Of a DNA stretch of 19,086 bases, positions 1-7,348 are shown one piece after another. Under the pieces are notes generated by a model that made no database searches, was not told the DNA's origin, and saw nothing but the letters and a program-made list of their open reading frames with translations. Position 1 is the stretch's first letter. Every line of letters begins with the position of its first letter. The stretch is from Treponema sp. (GTDB taxonomy: Bacteria > Spirochaetota > Spirochaetia > Treponematales > Breznakiellaceae), in the NCBI GenBank assembly GCA_031275535.1, contig JAISOR010000144.1, positions 1 through 19,086 on the forward strand. The letters are read 5' to 3'. Position numbers and translations under genes: made by a program.

Positions 1-1823
1 TCGGCGAAGAGCCAGTAGAGGAGGGGGGCCGTATAGGGCAGGGTGTCGGTGCCGTGGGCAACTACGATACCGTTGGCGGTTCCTGAGTTGAGCCGCTCGG
101 CGATGGCTTCGATAAGTACCGCCCAGTCGGCGGGGACTATTTCTTCCGAAAGGAGCCGCCCCACCTGGATGGACTCGAAGCGGACCTTGGACGCATCGGC
201 CCTGCCGTCGGCCATGCCGTCGGCCCTGCCATCATTCGTACCGGCGGTGGTGCCGTCGGCCCTGCCGGGGAGGCCGTTTTTTGCCAGCAAATCCCGGAGT
301 ACCTGTTCATCCCCGGATTCCACGGCGCCGTCTTCCCCGACCCTACCGGAAATGGCCCCCCCCATGGACAGGACATATACCAGGGAGACCGAAAGCTGCT
401 CCTTGAGTACATCCTTTACCAGGGCCGGCTCCGCCAGGCCCCCGGTTTCCCGCATGATGATTCCCGTAAGGAACTGTATGGGCCCGGCGTCCCCTTCCCG
501 GATCCGGCGCACCTCCTGGGGATTAGCCTTGATAACCGCGGTGACGATGGCCTCAATAGTTTTCCGGTCCGTAAGCTGTTCCCAGCCCCGCTCCCGGATA
601 AGCTCCCCGGGGTCCCGGTTTTCTTCCAATACGGCGGTGATGGCCTGTTTCGCGATGCCGCCGTGGATCCGCCGCTCCCTGAGCATGGCAAGAATGACCC
701 GGAACCGTTTCGGCGTCAGGGGGCTGTTCATGGGGCTAAAGCCCATGCGCTTGAATTCTTTTATCACAAAAGAACTCATCCACTGGGCGGTATCCCGGGG
801 CTCCCCCCCCAGGGCCAGGGTCTCTTCAAAATAATCGGCCCTGCTTTTTTCATCGCAGACGAATTCGGCCTGCATCTGGGTCAGGCCATAGTCGCTCATC
901 ATACGGTTCCACCGGGCTTCGGGGAGTTCCACCGTAAAATTATCCGGAGCTTCCAGTATATCGGGCCCCGGGCTAAAGGGCGGCGCCTCCGTAAAGACCA
1001 CAAACCGGGGTTTCTCTTCTCCGGTCCGAACCTGGAAAGATTCGGTGGTATGCTTCGCCTCGTTCCAGATCCGGCTTTCGGGGAGGACCGTTCCGCCGTT
1101 GGTAACAATTTCTTCCTGCCGGGAAAGTTCGGCATTAACCGCCTTCCAGACAAAGTTAAAGGAATTAAGATTGCGGAGCTTCACGTAATGTTCGGGGAGC
1201 TCCGGGTAGGGGGCCATGGCTACATAGGCATTACAGCGGATTACACTTTCCACAGGAACGCCGGAAATAATCTCCAGATACTGGATCCGCCGCCGGAGAT
1301 CACTTAAAAAAACCTCCGCCTCTTCCCCAATCTCAAAATCCGCCGCCGTCCTGATGCGGAGGCTCGGCATCCCGGCTTTGGAATAATCCATGCGGGTCCC
1401 GTTGGAGTTTCCGGAGCCCCCGGGGGCCTTTCCCCCATGGATCAGCCGTCCCGCGTCTTCCTCCAGCCGGATTTCGGTAATTCTGATATGCTTCTTCCGG
1501 CGGTGGAACATGATATCCATGGCGCCGTCAACGCCGAGTTTGATGGACAGGCGGGATAGGGCGTGCCCCTCGGGAATTTGGGGCGTGTTGAGGTTCCGTT
1601 CATAGGGGGTATCCTTGAGGATCGCCGCCCCCAGCGCCCGGATAAGGAGGCAGGCCTTCCTGACCGCCGGGACGTTAATAATGGGCAGCGCCCCCGCCTC
1701 TTCCCGGCAGACCGGACAGGAGCAGGCCCCTTCTCCCCGGGAACCGGCGGTACAGGGACAAAAGGCCTTGGCCTCTTCCGGAAGAAGAATACGGACTTCA
1801 AGCGAGATATACGATTTATACAC
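1..1823 (-). CDS. Divergent GatB-like protein fused to a GatD-like asparaginase domain (partial, runs off left edge)
   Basis: The frame opens at GTG 1823, with an in-frame TAG 18 nt upstream and an AGGAAGAGG ribosome site, and stays open to base 1 (about 607 codons). Residues 1-480 follow bacterial GatB: ISLEV near the start, FCPC and CPVC cysteine pairs, LEEDAG, a KLRNLNSF-like stretch, then a helical YqeY-like tail (QWMSSF, PIQFLTGIIM). From about residue 482 an asparaginase fold starts (VYVLSMGGAISG), and HGTDT at 590-594 is followed by YTA, the pattern of archaeal GatD. GatB normally delivers and phosphorylates misacylated Glu/Asp-tRNA; GatD supplies ammonia from Gln/Asn. Here the GatB LEVH histidine is Arg11, the PLIEIV glutamate is Arg156, and the asparaginase nucleophile Thr of GGTI is Ala490. 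Whether the fusion is active is therefore doubtful. A canonical GatCAB would have to be encoded elsewhere. Family assignment is firm; function is not. Confidence 0.82.
   Translation of the reverse strand, partial: MYKSYISLEVRILLPEEAKAFCPCTAGSRGEGACSCPVCREEAGALPIINVPAVRKACLLIRALGAAILKDTPYERNLNTPQIPEGHALSRLSIKLGVDGAMDIMFHRRKKHIRITEIRLEEDAGRLIHGGKAPGGSGNSNGTRMDYSKAGMPSLRIRTAADFEIGEEAEVFLSDLRRRIQYLEIISGVPVESVIRCNAYVAMAPYPELPEHYVKLRNLNSFNFVWKAVNAELSRQEEIVTNGGTVLPESRIWNEAKHTTESFQVRTGEEKPRFVVFTEAPPFSPGPDILEAPDNFTVELPEARWNRMMSDYGLTQMQAEFVCDEKSRADYFEETLALGGEPRDTAQWMSSFVIKEFKRMGFSPMNSPLTPKRFRVILAMLRERRIHGGIAKQAITAVLEENRDPGELIRERGWEQLTDRKTIEAIVTAVIKANPQEVRRIREGDAGPIQFLTGIIMRETGGLAEPALVKDVLKEQLSVSLVYVLSMGGAISGRVGEDGAVESGDEQVLRDLLAKNGLPGRADGTTAGTNDGRADGMADGRADASKVRFESIQVGRLLSEEIVPADWAVLIEAIAERLNSGTANGIVVAHGTDTLPYTAPLLYWLFA
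196..267 (-). repeat. Six-copy 12-bp in-frame tandem repeat (GRAD repeat)
   Basis: On the plus strand six consecutive 12-mers follow TCGGCCCTGCCG: 196-207, 208-219 and 220-231 are near-identical, 232-243 and 244-255 are degenerate, and 256-267 is exact again. Read in the minus-strand gene they encode GRAD, GTTA, GTND, GRAD, GMAD, GRAD. The repeat lies in the loop between the first strand of the asparaginase domain (MGGAISG) and the RFESIQ strand, so its length could vary without breaking the frame. Confidence 0.85.
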
Positions 1824-1855
1824 CGGTTTTACCTCTTCCTATAAATAGATCTAAA

Positions 1856-1882
1856 TGTATAATAATTAACACATTGACGCAA
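1856..1882 (-). promoter_or_regulatory. Possible sigma70-type promoter of the GatB-GatD fusion
   Basis: On the minus strand TTGCGT (1882-1877) lies 15 nt before TATACA (1861-1856), 33 nt upstream of the GTG start at 1823. The spacing is short and the -35 weak, so this is tentative. Confidence 0.3.
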
Positions 1883-1896
1883 TGAGTGGATAAATA

Positions 1897-1933
1897 GAGG
1901 CTTTCCCAAAACTTCAGTTTTTGGGACAGGCTC
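1897..1933. repeat. Long imperfect inverted repeat between two divergent genes
   Basis: GAGGCTTTCCCAAAAC (1897-1912) faces GTTTTTGGGACAGGCTC (1917-1933) across a TTCA loop. The arms pair over about 16 positions with two mismatches and one bulged base. It lies between two gene starts, so it does not terminate either neighbour. The arms resemble the GGCTGTCCCAAAA-type ends of some insertion sequences, as I recall them, so a MITE-like remnant or a binding site are both possible. Confidence 0.75.
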
Positions 1934-1990
1934 ATAATATAAATATATTTTTTATGGATGAAAACGGTTACATTTTTCTAATAAAATTGT

Positions 1991-2019
1991 TTGACTTTTT
2001 AGCATTCATAGATTAATCT
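1991..2019 (+). promoter_or_regulatory. Possible sigma70-type promoter of the glycosidase gene
   Basis: TTGACT (1991-1996) is followed after 17 nt by TAATCT (2014-2019), 24 nt before the GTG start at 2044. The -35 is good and the -10 is weak. Confidence 0.35.
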
Positions 2020-2043
2020 CGACAGGATGGGCAAGGAGTTTTT

Positions 2044-3468
2044 GTGACAAGACGTGATTTTCCCAGAATCCACTTCTATGATCAGGATTTTGTGGATATA
2101 TATGATAAGACCTGGGCGTGGATACAGGATTGCTGGAACATGGGTAGTGAGCAAAGCTCCATCCAGGGGAAAATTTTTTCCTACCCCGGCAGCCCGGTGG
2201 TCCAGCAGGCGGACGCCATTTTTTCCTCCTTTTTCCTTGTCTATTCAAACCGCATTTATCAGGCCTATCCGACGCTGGATATTTTTTATGAGCACCAGGA
2301 GCCTAATGGGGCTATTCGCTCGGCCTATAACATAGAGACCGGGCTTCCCTATGTAGAACAGAACAATCCCGAGGGCCTGGGCCTGCCCCTCTTTGCCTGG
2401 GCCGAGTACAACCTCTATCACAAATCGGGAAACAAGAAACGGGTTAAGGATGTCATTCCCATCCTGGACCGGTACACCAACTGGATCGATCTGGTCTTCA
2501 AGCGGCCCAACGGCCTCTACGAAGTGCCCCTGGAGGCCCTCGGCGTGGTGAACGCCCCCCGGGAAGAGGCGGTCTATCCGGTGGATTTTAATACCATGAT
2601 GGCCATTAATGTGCTTTACATGTCCGCCCTGGCGGATATCCTGAACGATAAGGAGTCCAGTTTTCGGTATAAGCGGCAGTATTTTTCCCTTAAAACCCGG
2701 CTCAATACCCTTATGTGGGATCCCGAGGAGGGCTTCTATCATGATATTGACGGGCAGGAAAAACGGCTGCCGGTAAAGACCATTGCCGGTTATTGGCCCC
2801 TTTTGGCGGAAATATCCAACGACGACAAGGCGGAGCGGATCATCGCCAAACTTTCGGACCCCCGGTTTTTTGGGGCCCCCCATCCCTTTCCCTCGGTCGC
2901 GGTAAATGAACCCTGCTTTGACGAAAACGGCCATGGTTACCGGGGATCGGTCTATCCCCATCTAACCTTTATGGTCATTAAGGGGCTCGAGCGGTACCAG
3001 CGCTGGGATCTTGCCCGGGAATGCGCCATCCGGCACCTCTACTTTGTCCTGGATTCCATGAGCCCCGAGGGAAATCACCATAAGGGCAACCTCTGGGAGG
3101 CGTATCTGCCGTTAAAAGAGGGACCTGCCCAATGGCCGGAGAAACCGGAGTTTCCCCGGCCCCAATACCTAACCTACGACGCCCTGTCTACCATCTGTCT
3201 TACCATAGAAAACATTGTCGGCCTTTTCATATCCCTGCCCCGAAAAACCGTGGATTGGATCATCCCCAACCTGGAAATAATGGGGGTGGAAAATCTTTCC
3301 CTCAAAAAGAACATGATCACCATCCTTTCAAATAAAAGCGGCCGGGGCTGGGAAATTCACATGGAAAGTGAAAAATTATACTATTTTACTATTAATATCC
3401 TGGGAAAAAAGAAAAAAACCCTGCCCATCCCCTCGGGGAAATGTTCCATGTTGATAGATAAACTCTGA
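2044..3468 (+). CDS. Trehalase/GH63-like (alpha/alpha)6 glycoside hydrolase
   Basis: This 474-residue protein starts at GTG 2044, with AAGGAG at 2033-2038 five bases upstream. It has no signal peptide or membrane segment, so it should be cytoplasmic. The sequence follows the MGH1/GH63/GH37 clan plan: helical repeats with YPVDFNTMMAINVLY near residues 178-192, GYRGSVYPHLTFMVIKGLERY-like helix around 300-320, and NLWEAY around 350 followed by a TYDALSTICLTIENIVGL helix. In relatives these blocks correspond to (Y)WRGPxWP and ExY(N/D)P, which carry the barrel's catalytic acids, so the Glu of NLWEAY is a candidate catalytic residue. About 65 C-terminal residues form a probable beta cap. Substrate is unknown; an alpha-glucoside or alpha-mannoside is plausible. 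It diverges from the GatB-GatD fusion and is separated by 102 nt from the downstream ppx gene. Confidence 0.7.
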   Translation: MTRRDFPRIHFYDQDFVDIYDKTWAWIQDCWNMGSEQSSIQGKIFSYPGSPVVQQADAIFSSFFLVYSNRIYQAYPTLDIFYEHQEPNGAIRSAYNIETGLPYVEQNNPEGLGLPLFAWAEYNLYHKSGNKKRVKDVIPILDRYTNWIDLVFKRPNGLYEVPLEALGVVNAPREEAVYPVDFNTMMAINVLYMSALADILNDKESSFRYKRQYFSLKTRLNTLMWDPEEGFYHDIDGQEKRLPVKTIAGYWPLLAEISNDDKAERIIAKLSDPRFFGAPHPFPSVAVNEPCFDENGHGYRGSVYPHLTFMVIKGLERYQRWDLARECAIRHLYFVLDSMSPEGNHHKGNLWEAYLPLKEGPAQWPEKPEFPRPQYLTYDALSTICLTIENIVGLFISLPRKTVDWIIPNLEIMGVENLSLKKNMITILSNKSGRGWEIHMESEKLYYFTINILGKKKKTLPIPSGKCSMLIDKL

Positions 3469-3502
3469 ATTTTCCACCGGGCGCATGGTCAGAACAGGGT
3501 GT

Positions 3503-3529
3503 TAGCGGTATGATGGGATCATACTGTTA
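3503..3529 (+). promoter_or_regulatory. Stem-loop between the glycosidase and ppx genes
   Basis: TAGCGGTATGAT (3503-3514) pairs with ATCATACTGTTA (3518-3529) across a GGG loop, giving 12 base pairs including two G-U pairs. A further GCGCA (3481-3485) and TGCGC (3533-3537) can pair outside it. No U-run follows, so it is not a classical intrinsic terminator. It may be a transcript-end stabiliser or part of the ppx leader. Confidence 0.5.
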
Positions 3530-3570
3530 CCTTGCGCGGCCCCTTAAGAAGCTCCGGACGGTGACCAAAG

Positions 3571-5112
3571 GTGAATATGGAAAAAAACCAACCCGTAGCG
3601 GTTCTCGAAATAGGTTCCACCGGCATCAGGCTGCTCATCGCCGAATTATTTGAACCCGGCGGCTGGAAGATCCTGGATCGGGCGGGTAAACCCGTAGCCC
3701 TGGGGCGGGATGTGTTTACCTCGGGGCAGGTGTCCCGGGAGTCCTTTTTGGAATGCCTTTCGGTGCTGCAGAATTTCCGGGAACTGCTGGATGGCTGGGG
3801 CATTGCCAGGGAGGATATTCACCTTATTGCCACCAGCGCCCTGCGGGCGGCTAAAAACCGGGATGTCTTTGTGGACCGCCTGCGCCAGGAAACGGGCTTT
3901 CTTTTAACCATAGTCGAGGGAATTGAGGAAAACCGTTTGATGTATCTGGCGGTCCGCTTTGCCCTAAAGGGCGATTTCCCCCAGTTTTGGCGGGCCAATT
4001 CCATGATCATCGATGTGGGCGGGGGCTCTACGGAGCTTATGCTTCTGCGGCGGGGGAAAATGGCGGCCGCCCACAGCCTGCGCCTGGGAACCATCCTGAT
4101 CGATCAGCAGTCCCGGCTGGCGGTGGGTTCCGTCCGTTCCCAGGAACGGTACCTGCACGATAATATCCGCAATACCTCGGAATTTCTCAGCGCCGAGATG
4201 GACCTTTCCTATGTCAGAACCTTTGTGGCCACCGGCTCCGACGCCCGGCATACCGCGGCCCATATAGGGACGGAACTCAATGAAGATTGCTGGCTCATTG
4301 ACCGGGACGGGTTTGTCCAATTTGTTGAAAGGGTGCGAAATTACAGCATCGAGGAATGTGTGCAGAAACTCCAGATTCCCTATGCGGACGCCGAAGGCTT
4401 TATTCCCGGTATTCTTGTATACAAGCTCTTCCTGGAACGGACCGCCGCGGCCCATCTGGTGGTTCCCTTTGTTTCCATCCGGGAGGGATTTCTCATAGAC
4501 CTTGTCCGGGGGGTGGACCCGGATCTACAGGTGGAATTTTTCTCCCAGGTTATTGCCTCCGCGGTGAACCTGGGCCGTAAATATCATTACGACGAGGCCC
4601 ACAACCGCTATGTGGCCGGCCTTTGCCTGGTTATCTTCGACGCCCTGGTCCGGGAACACGGGATGGGCCGCCGGGAACGGATGATGCTGGAAGTGGCGGC
4701 CACCCTTCACGATATAGGAATGTTTATCCGCGGGTCCGGGCATCATAAGCACGGCCAGTACATAGTGGCCAATTCCGAAATATTCGGCCTCCACCGGGAA
4801 GAACTGGACATCATCGCCAATGTGATCCGGTATCACCGGGGGGATCCCCCCGACTCTTCGGATATCGACTATATTGCCCTACAGCGGGAGGAGCGGATCC
4901 TGGTGCTTAAAATGGCGTCCATCCTCCGGGTGGCCGATGCCCTGGACCGGGGTCATGCCCAGCACATAAAGGGGATCACGGTGGAACGGAAGACCGAGTC
5001 GGTACTCCTCCACGCCCGGGGAAATTATGATCTGAGCCTGGAACGCATTGCGCTGGAAGAAAAGTCCGATCTGTTTCAGGATGTGTTTGGATATAAGGTG
5101 ATCTTGAATTAA
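3571..5112 (+). CDS. ppx: Ppx/GppA-family exopolyphosphatase with C-terminal HD domain
   Basis: This 513-residue cytoplasmic protein probably releases phosphate from polyphosphate chains, or hydrolyses pppGpp; sequence alone cannot separate the two. The N-terminal half has the sugar-kinase/HSP70/actin fold: phosphate-1 loop LEIGSTGIRLLIAEL at about 12-26 (usual DxGSNS, here E and ST), TSALRAAKN at about 88-96, EGIEENRL around 114-121 matching the conserved EEARL region, and phosphate-2 loop DVGGGSTEL at about 148-156. The C-terminal third carries an HD-type metal site, LHDIG at 379-383 followed by HHKHGQYIV and IRYHR, as in longer Ppx/GppA proteins. The start is GTG 3571 or ATG 3577, neither with a strong ribosome site. 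It lies 16 nt upstream of ppk, so the two are almost certainly cotranscribed. Confidence 0.9.
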   Translation: MNMEKNQPVAVLEIGSTGIRLLIAELFEPGGWKILDRAGKPVALGRDVFTSGQVSRESFLECLSVLQNFRELLDGWGIAREDIHLIATSALRAAKNRDVFVDRLRQETGFLLTIVEGIEENRLMYLAVRFALKGDFPQFWRANSMIIDVGGGSTELMLLRRGKMAAAHSLRLGTILIDQQSRLAVGSVRSQERYLHDNIRNTSEFLSAEMDLSYVRTFVATGSDARHTAAHIGTELNEDCWLIDRDGFVQFVERVRNYSIEECVQKLQIPYADAEGFIPGILVYKLFLERTAAAHLVVPFVSIREGFLIDLVRGVDPDLQVEFFSQVIASAVNLGRKYHYDEAHNRYVAGLCLVIFDALVREHGMGRRERMMLEVAATLHDIGMFIRGSGHHKHGQYIVANSEIFGLHREELDIIANVIRYHRGDPPDSSDIDYIALQREERILVLKMASILRVADALDRGHAQHIKGITVERKTESVLLHARGNYDLSLERIALEEKSDLFQDVFGYKVILN

Positions 5113-5128
5113 GGCCGAGGATGGGAGC

Positions 5129-7348
5129 ATGGAAACCGGATGGAGTATACAGGGTGAAGACGGAAAGCCGGGGCTTTATTTTAACCGGGATATTTCGTGG
5201 ATAGACTTTAACAACCGGGTGCTGGAAGAGGGGCTGCGGCGGGATCGCCCCCCCCTGGACCGGTTCCGTTTTTTGTCCATCCTTTCCTCAAATTTTGATG
5301 AATTCTTCATGGTCCGGGTGGCGGCCATGAAGCGGGCCTTTAGGGCCGGGGCCGGGCCGGACCCATCGGGACTCAGCCCCGGACAGCAGTTCAAGGCGGT
5401 GGCCGAAAAGGTCCGTTCCATAGTGCGCCGCCAATATGAATGCCTGGGGAATGAGATTTTCCCCGCCCTGGCCCAGGGGGGGCTGGAACTGGTCCGCCCC
5501 GACACCTACTCCATATCCCAGATGGATTATCTGGAGTCCCTGTTTATGAGGGAAATATACCCCGTCCTGACCCCCCTGCGGGTTGAGGATGGGGAAGCCC
5601 TGCCCTCCATTGGCAGCCTTGCCCTGTACGCCGCTTTTCTGCTTAGCCCGGAAAAGGAAGAAGCCGGGGAGGGCGGGGATGGGCATATCTCCATTATTCA
5701 GCTTCCCCCGGTATTGAATCGTATCATCTGGCTTCCTTCGGTCCCCAGGGAGGCGGCCGCCTCCGCGGGGTCCCTCGGGGAGGCGGATAAAACCCGGTGG
5801 GCCCTTTTGGACGATGTAATACTTACCTGGGGGGCCTATCTTTTTCCGGGTTTCCGGGTCAGGGAAAGCATGCTCTTTAAGGTGAACCGGGATGCGGATT
5901 TCTCGGTGGACGAAAAACGGGACGAGGATTTTATCGAGGCCATGGAAGAGGTGATCCTGGGCCGGGAATCCTCCAGGGCGGTCCGGATGGTTTATTCCGC
6001 CGGTTCCCGGCGGCTGCGGGATGAATTGGCCCGGCGCCTGGAACTGGAGGAACAGGACCTCTACGAGATAGAGGGGCCCCTGGATCTGCGGACCCTCTCG
6101 GATCTGGCCCTGGTCCGGGGCTTTGAGTCCCTTAAAGGAAGGACCTGGAAAAATTATCCTAATGGGGTATTAAACGAGGATGAACCCCTCTGGGACCGGC
6201 TGTGCCAGGGAGACGTACTGATCCATCTGCCTTACCAATCCTTTGATCCCGTGGTACGGTTCTTTCAGGATGCCGCCCAGGATCCCCAGGTAATATCCAT
6301 CAAGACCGCCCTCTACCGGACCAGCGGGGACTCCCCCATCATCAAAGCCCTGGAACAGGCCGCTTTAAACGGAAAGCATGTGACCGCGGTGGTGGAACTC
6401 AAGGCCCGGTTTGACGAGGGCCGGAATATTTCCTGGGCCAACCAACTGGAAAAAGCCGGGGTGATTGTGGTATATGGCCTGGCGAGGCTCAAGGTCCATG
6501 CCAAGATTAGCATGGTCATCCGCCGGGAACGGGGGGGGATAAAACGGTACATACACCTGTCCACGGGAAACTATAACGACAGGACCGCGAAACAATACGA
6601 GGATCTGGGACTCTTTACCGCCCAGGAGGATATCGCCTTTGATGCGAGTATTTTCTTTAATATGATCACCGGCTATTCCATGATTCAGCCCATGCGGAAA
6701 CTGGTGATTGCCCCCACAACCCTGAAGCGCCGGCTCATAGAGCTTATTGATCGGGAGGCAAAACGTTCAAGCCAGGAGTATCCCGGCAGGATCATGGTCA
6801 AGCTGAACGCCCTGGCGGATACGGATGTGATCGACGCCCTGTACCGGGCGTCCCGGGCGGGGGTAAAGATCTTTCTGGCCATCCGGGGGATCTGTATGCT
6901 GATGCCGGGCGTACCGGGGCTTTCGGAGAATATCCGGGTGGTAAGTATTGTGGATCACTACCTGGAGCATTCCCGGATCTACTATTTTGCCAACGGCGGG
7001 GCGGAAGAGTTCTTCCTCTCCAGTGCGGACTGGATGCCCAGGAATCTGGAACGGCGGGTGGAGCTGATGTTCCCCATCCTCCAGGAGGACCTCCGGCGGC
7101 GGATCTTTGATATCCTGGAAGCCTATTTTCGGGATACCAGCCATGCCCGGATTCTGGGGCAGGACGGCGTCTGGAAACCCCTGGAAGGGCCGCCGGGGGA
7201 GGAACCTTTCCGGGTCCAGGAGTACCTGCTTTCCCTGGCCGCCAAAGCTTCGGGCCATCCCTGGGCGCCGAAACAGGAGTTTATCGTCCGCCGCAGCCCC
7301 CCGGAAGGAAGAGACCTGGGGAACGAAAACAGGGGGAAGGTTTTTTGA
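5129..7348 (+). CDS. ppk: Polyphosphate kinase 1
   Basis: This 739-residue protein reversibly transfers the gamma-phosphate of ATP to polyphosphate. The whole family plan is present: RDISWIDFNNRVLEEG at the N-terminus, SNFDEFFMVRVA, YQSFDPVVRFFQDAAQDP, KTALYRT, then LKVHAKISMV with the presumed phosphorylated His at 457 (His435 in E. coli numbering). HLSTGNYNDRTAKQYEDLG and LEHSRIYYF, with a second conserved His near 614, complete the phospholipase-D-like catalytic half. Length is close to the usual 690-740. The ATG at 5129 has GGGAG just upstream. It follows ppx by 16 nt, and its TGA overlaps the TTG start of the next gene by four bases. A G8 run lies at 6531-6538 without breaking the frame. 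Confidence 0.97.
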   Translation: METGWSIQGEDGKPGLYFNRDISWIDFNNRVLEEGLRRDRPPLDRFRFLSILSSNFDEFFMVRVAAMKRAFRAGAGPDPSGLSPGQQFKAVAEKVRSIVRRQYECLGNEIFPALAQGGLELVRPDTYSISQMDYLESLFMREIYPVLTPLRVEDGEALPSIGSLALYAAFLLSPEKEEAGEGGDGHISIIQLPPVLNRIIWLPSVPREAAASAGSLGEADKTRWALLDDVILTWGAYLFPGFRVRESMLFKVNRDADFSVDEKRDEDFIEAMEEVILGRESSRAVRMVYSAGSRRLRDELARRLELEEQDLYEIEGPLDLRTLSDLALVRGFESLKGRTWKNYPNGVLNEDEPLWDRLCQGDVLIHLPYQSFDPVVRFFQDAAQDPQVISIKTALYRTSGDSPIIKALEQAALNGKHVTAVVELKARFDEGRNISWANQLEKAGVIVVYGLARLKVHAKISMVIRRERGGIKRYIHLSTGNYNDRTAKQYEDLGLFTAQEDIAFDASIFFNMITGYSMIQPMRKLVIAPTTLKRRLIELIDREAKRSSQEYPGRIMVKLNALADTDVIDALYRASRAGVKIFLAIRGICMLMPGVPGLSENIRVVSIVDHYLEHSRIYYFANGGAEEFFLSSADWMPRNLERRVELMFPILQEDLRRRIFDILEAYFRDTSHARILGQDGVWKPLEGPPGEEPFRVQEYLLSLAAKASGHPWAPKQEFIVRRSPPEGRDLGNENRGKVF

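Noticed and set aside
196..267. GCCGTCGGCC-rich repeats as a CRISPR array
   Set aside because: Units are contiguous 12-mers without spacers and lie in frame inside a coding region.
43..834. Long plus-strand open frames across 43-1307 and 1390-1848
   Set aside because: They are shadows of the minus-strand GatB-GatD gene; their translations are low-complexity Pro/Ser/Arg-rich and match no family.
2245..2961. 238-residue minus-strand open frame opposite the glycosidase gene
   Set aside because: The plus strand carries a recognisable protein family and a good ribosome site; the opposite frame has no recognisable domain.
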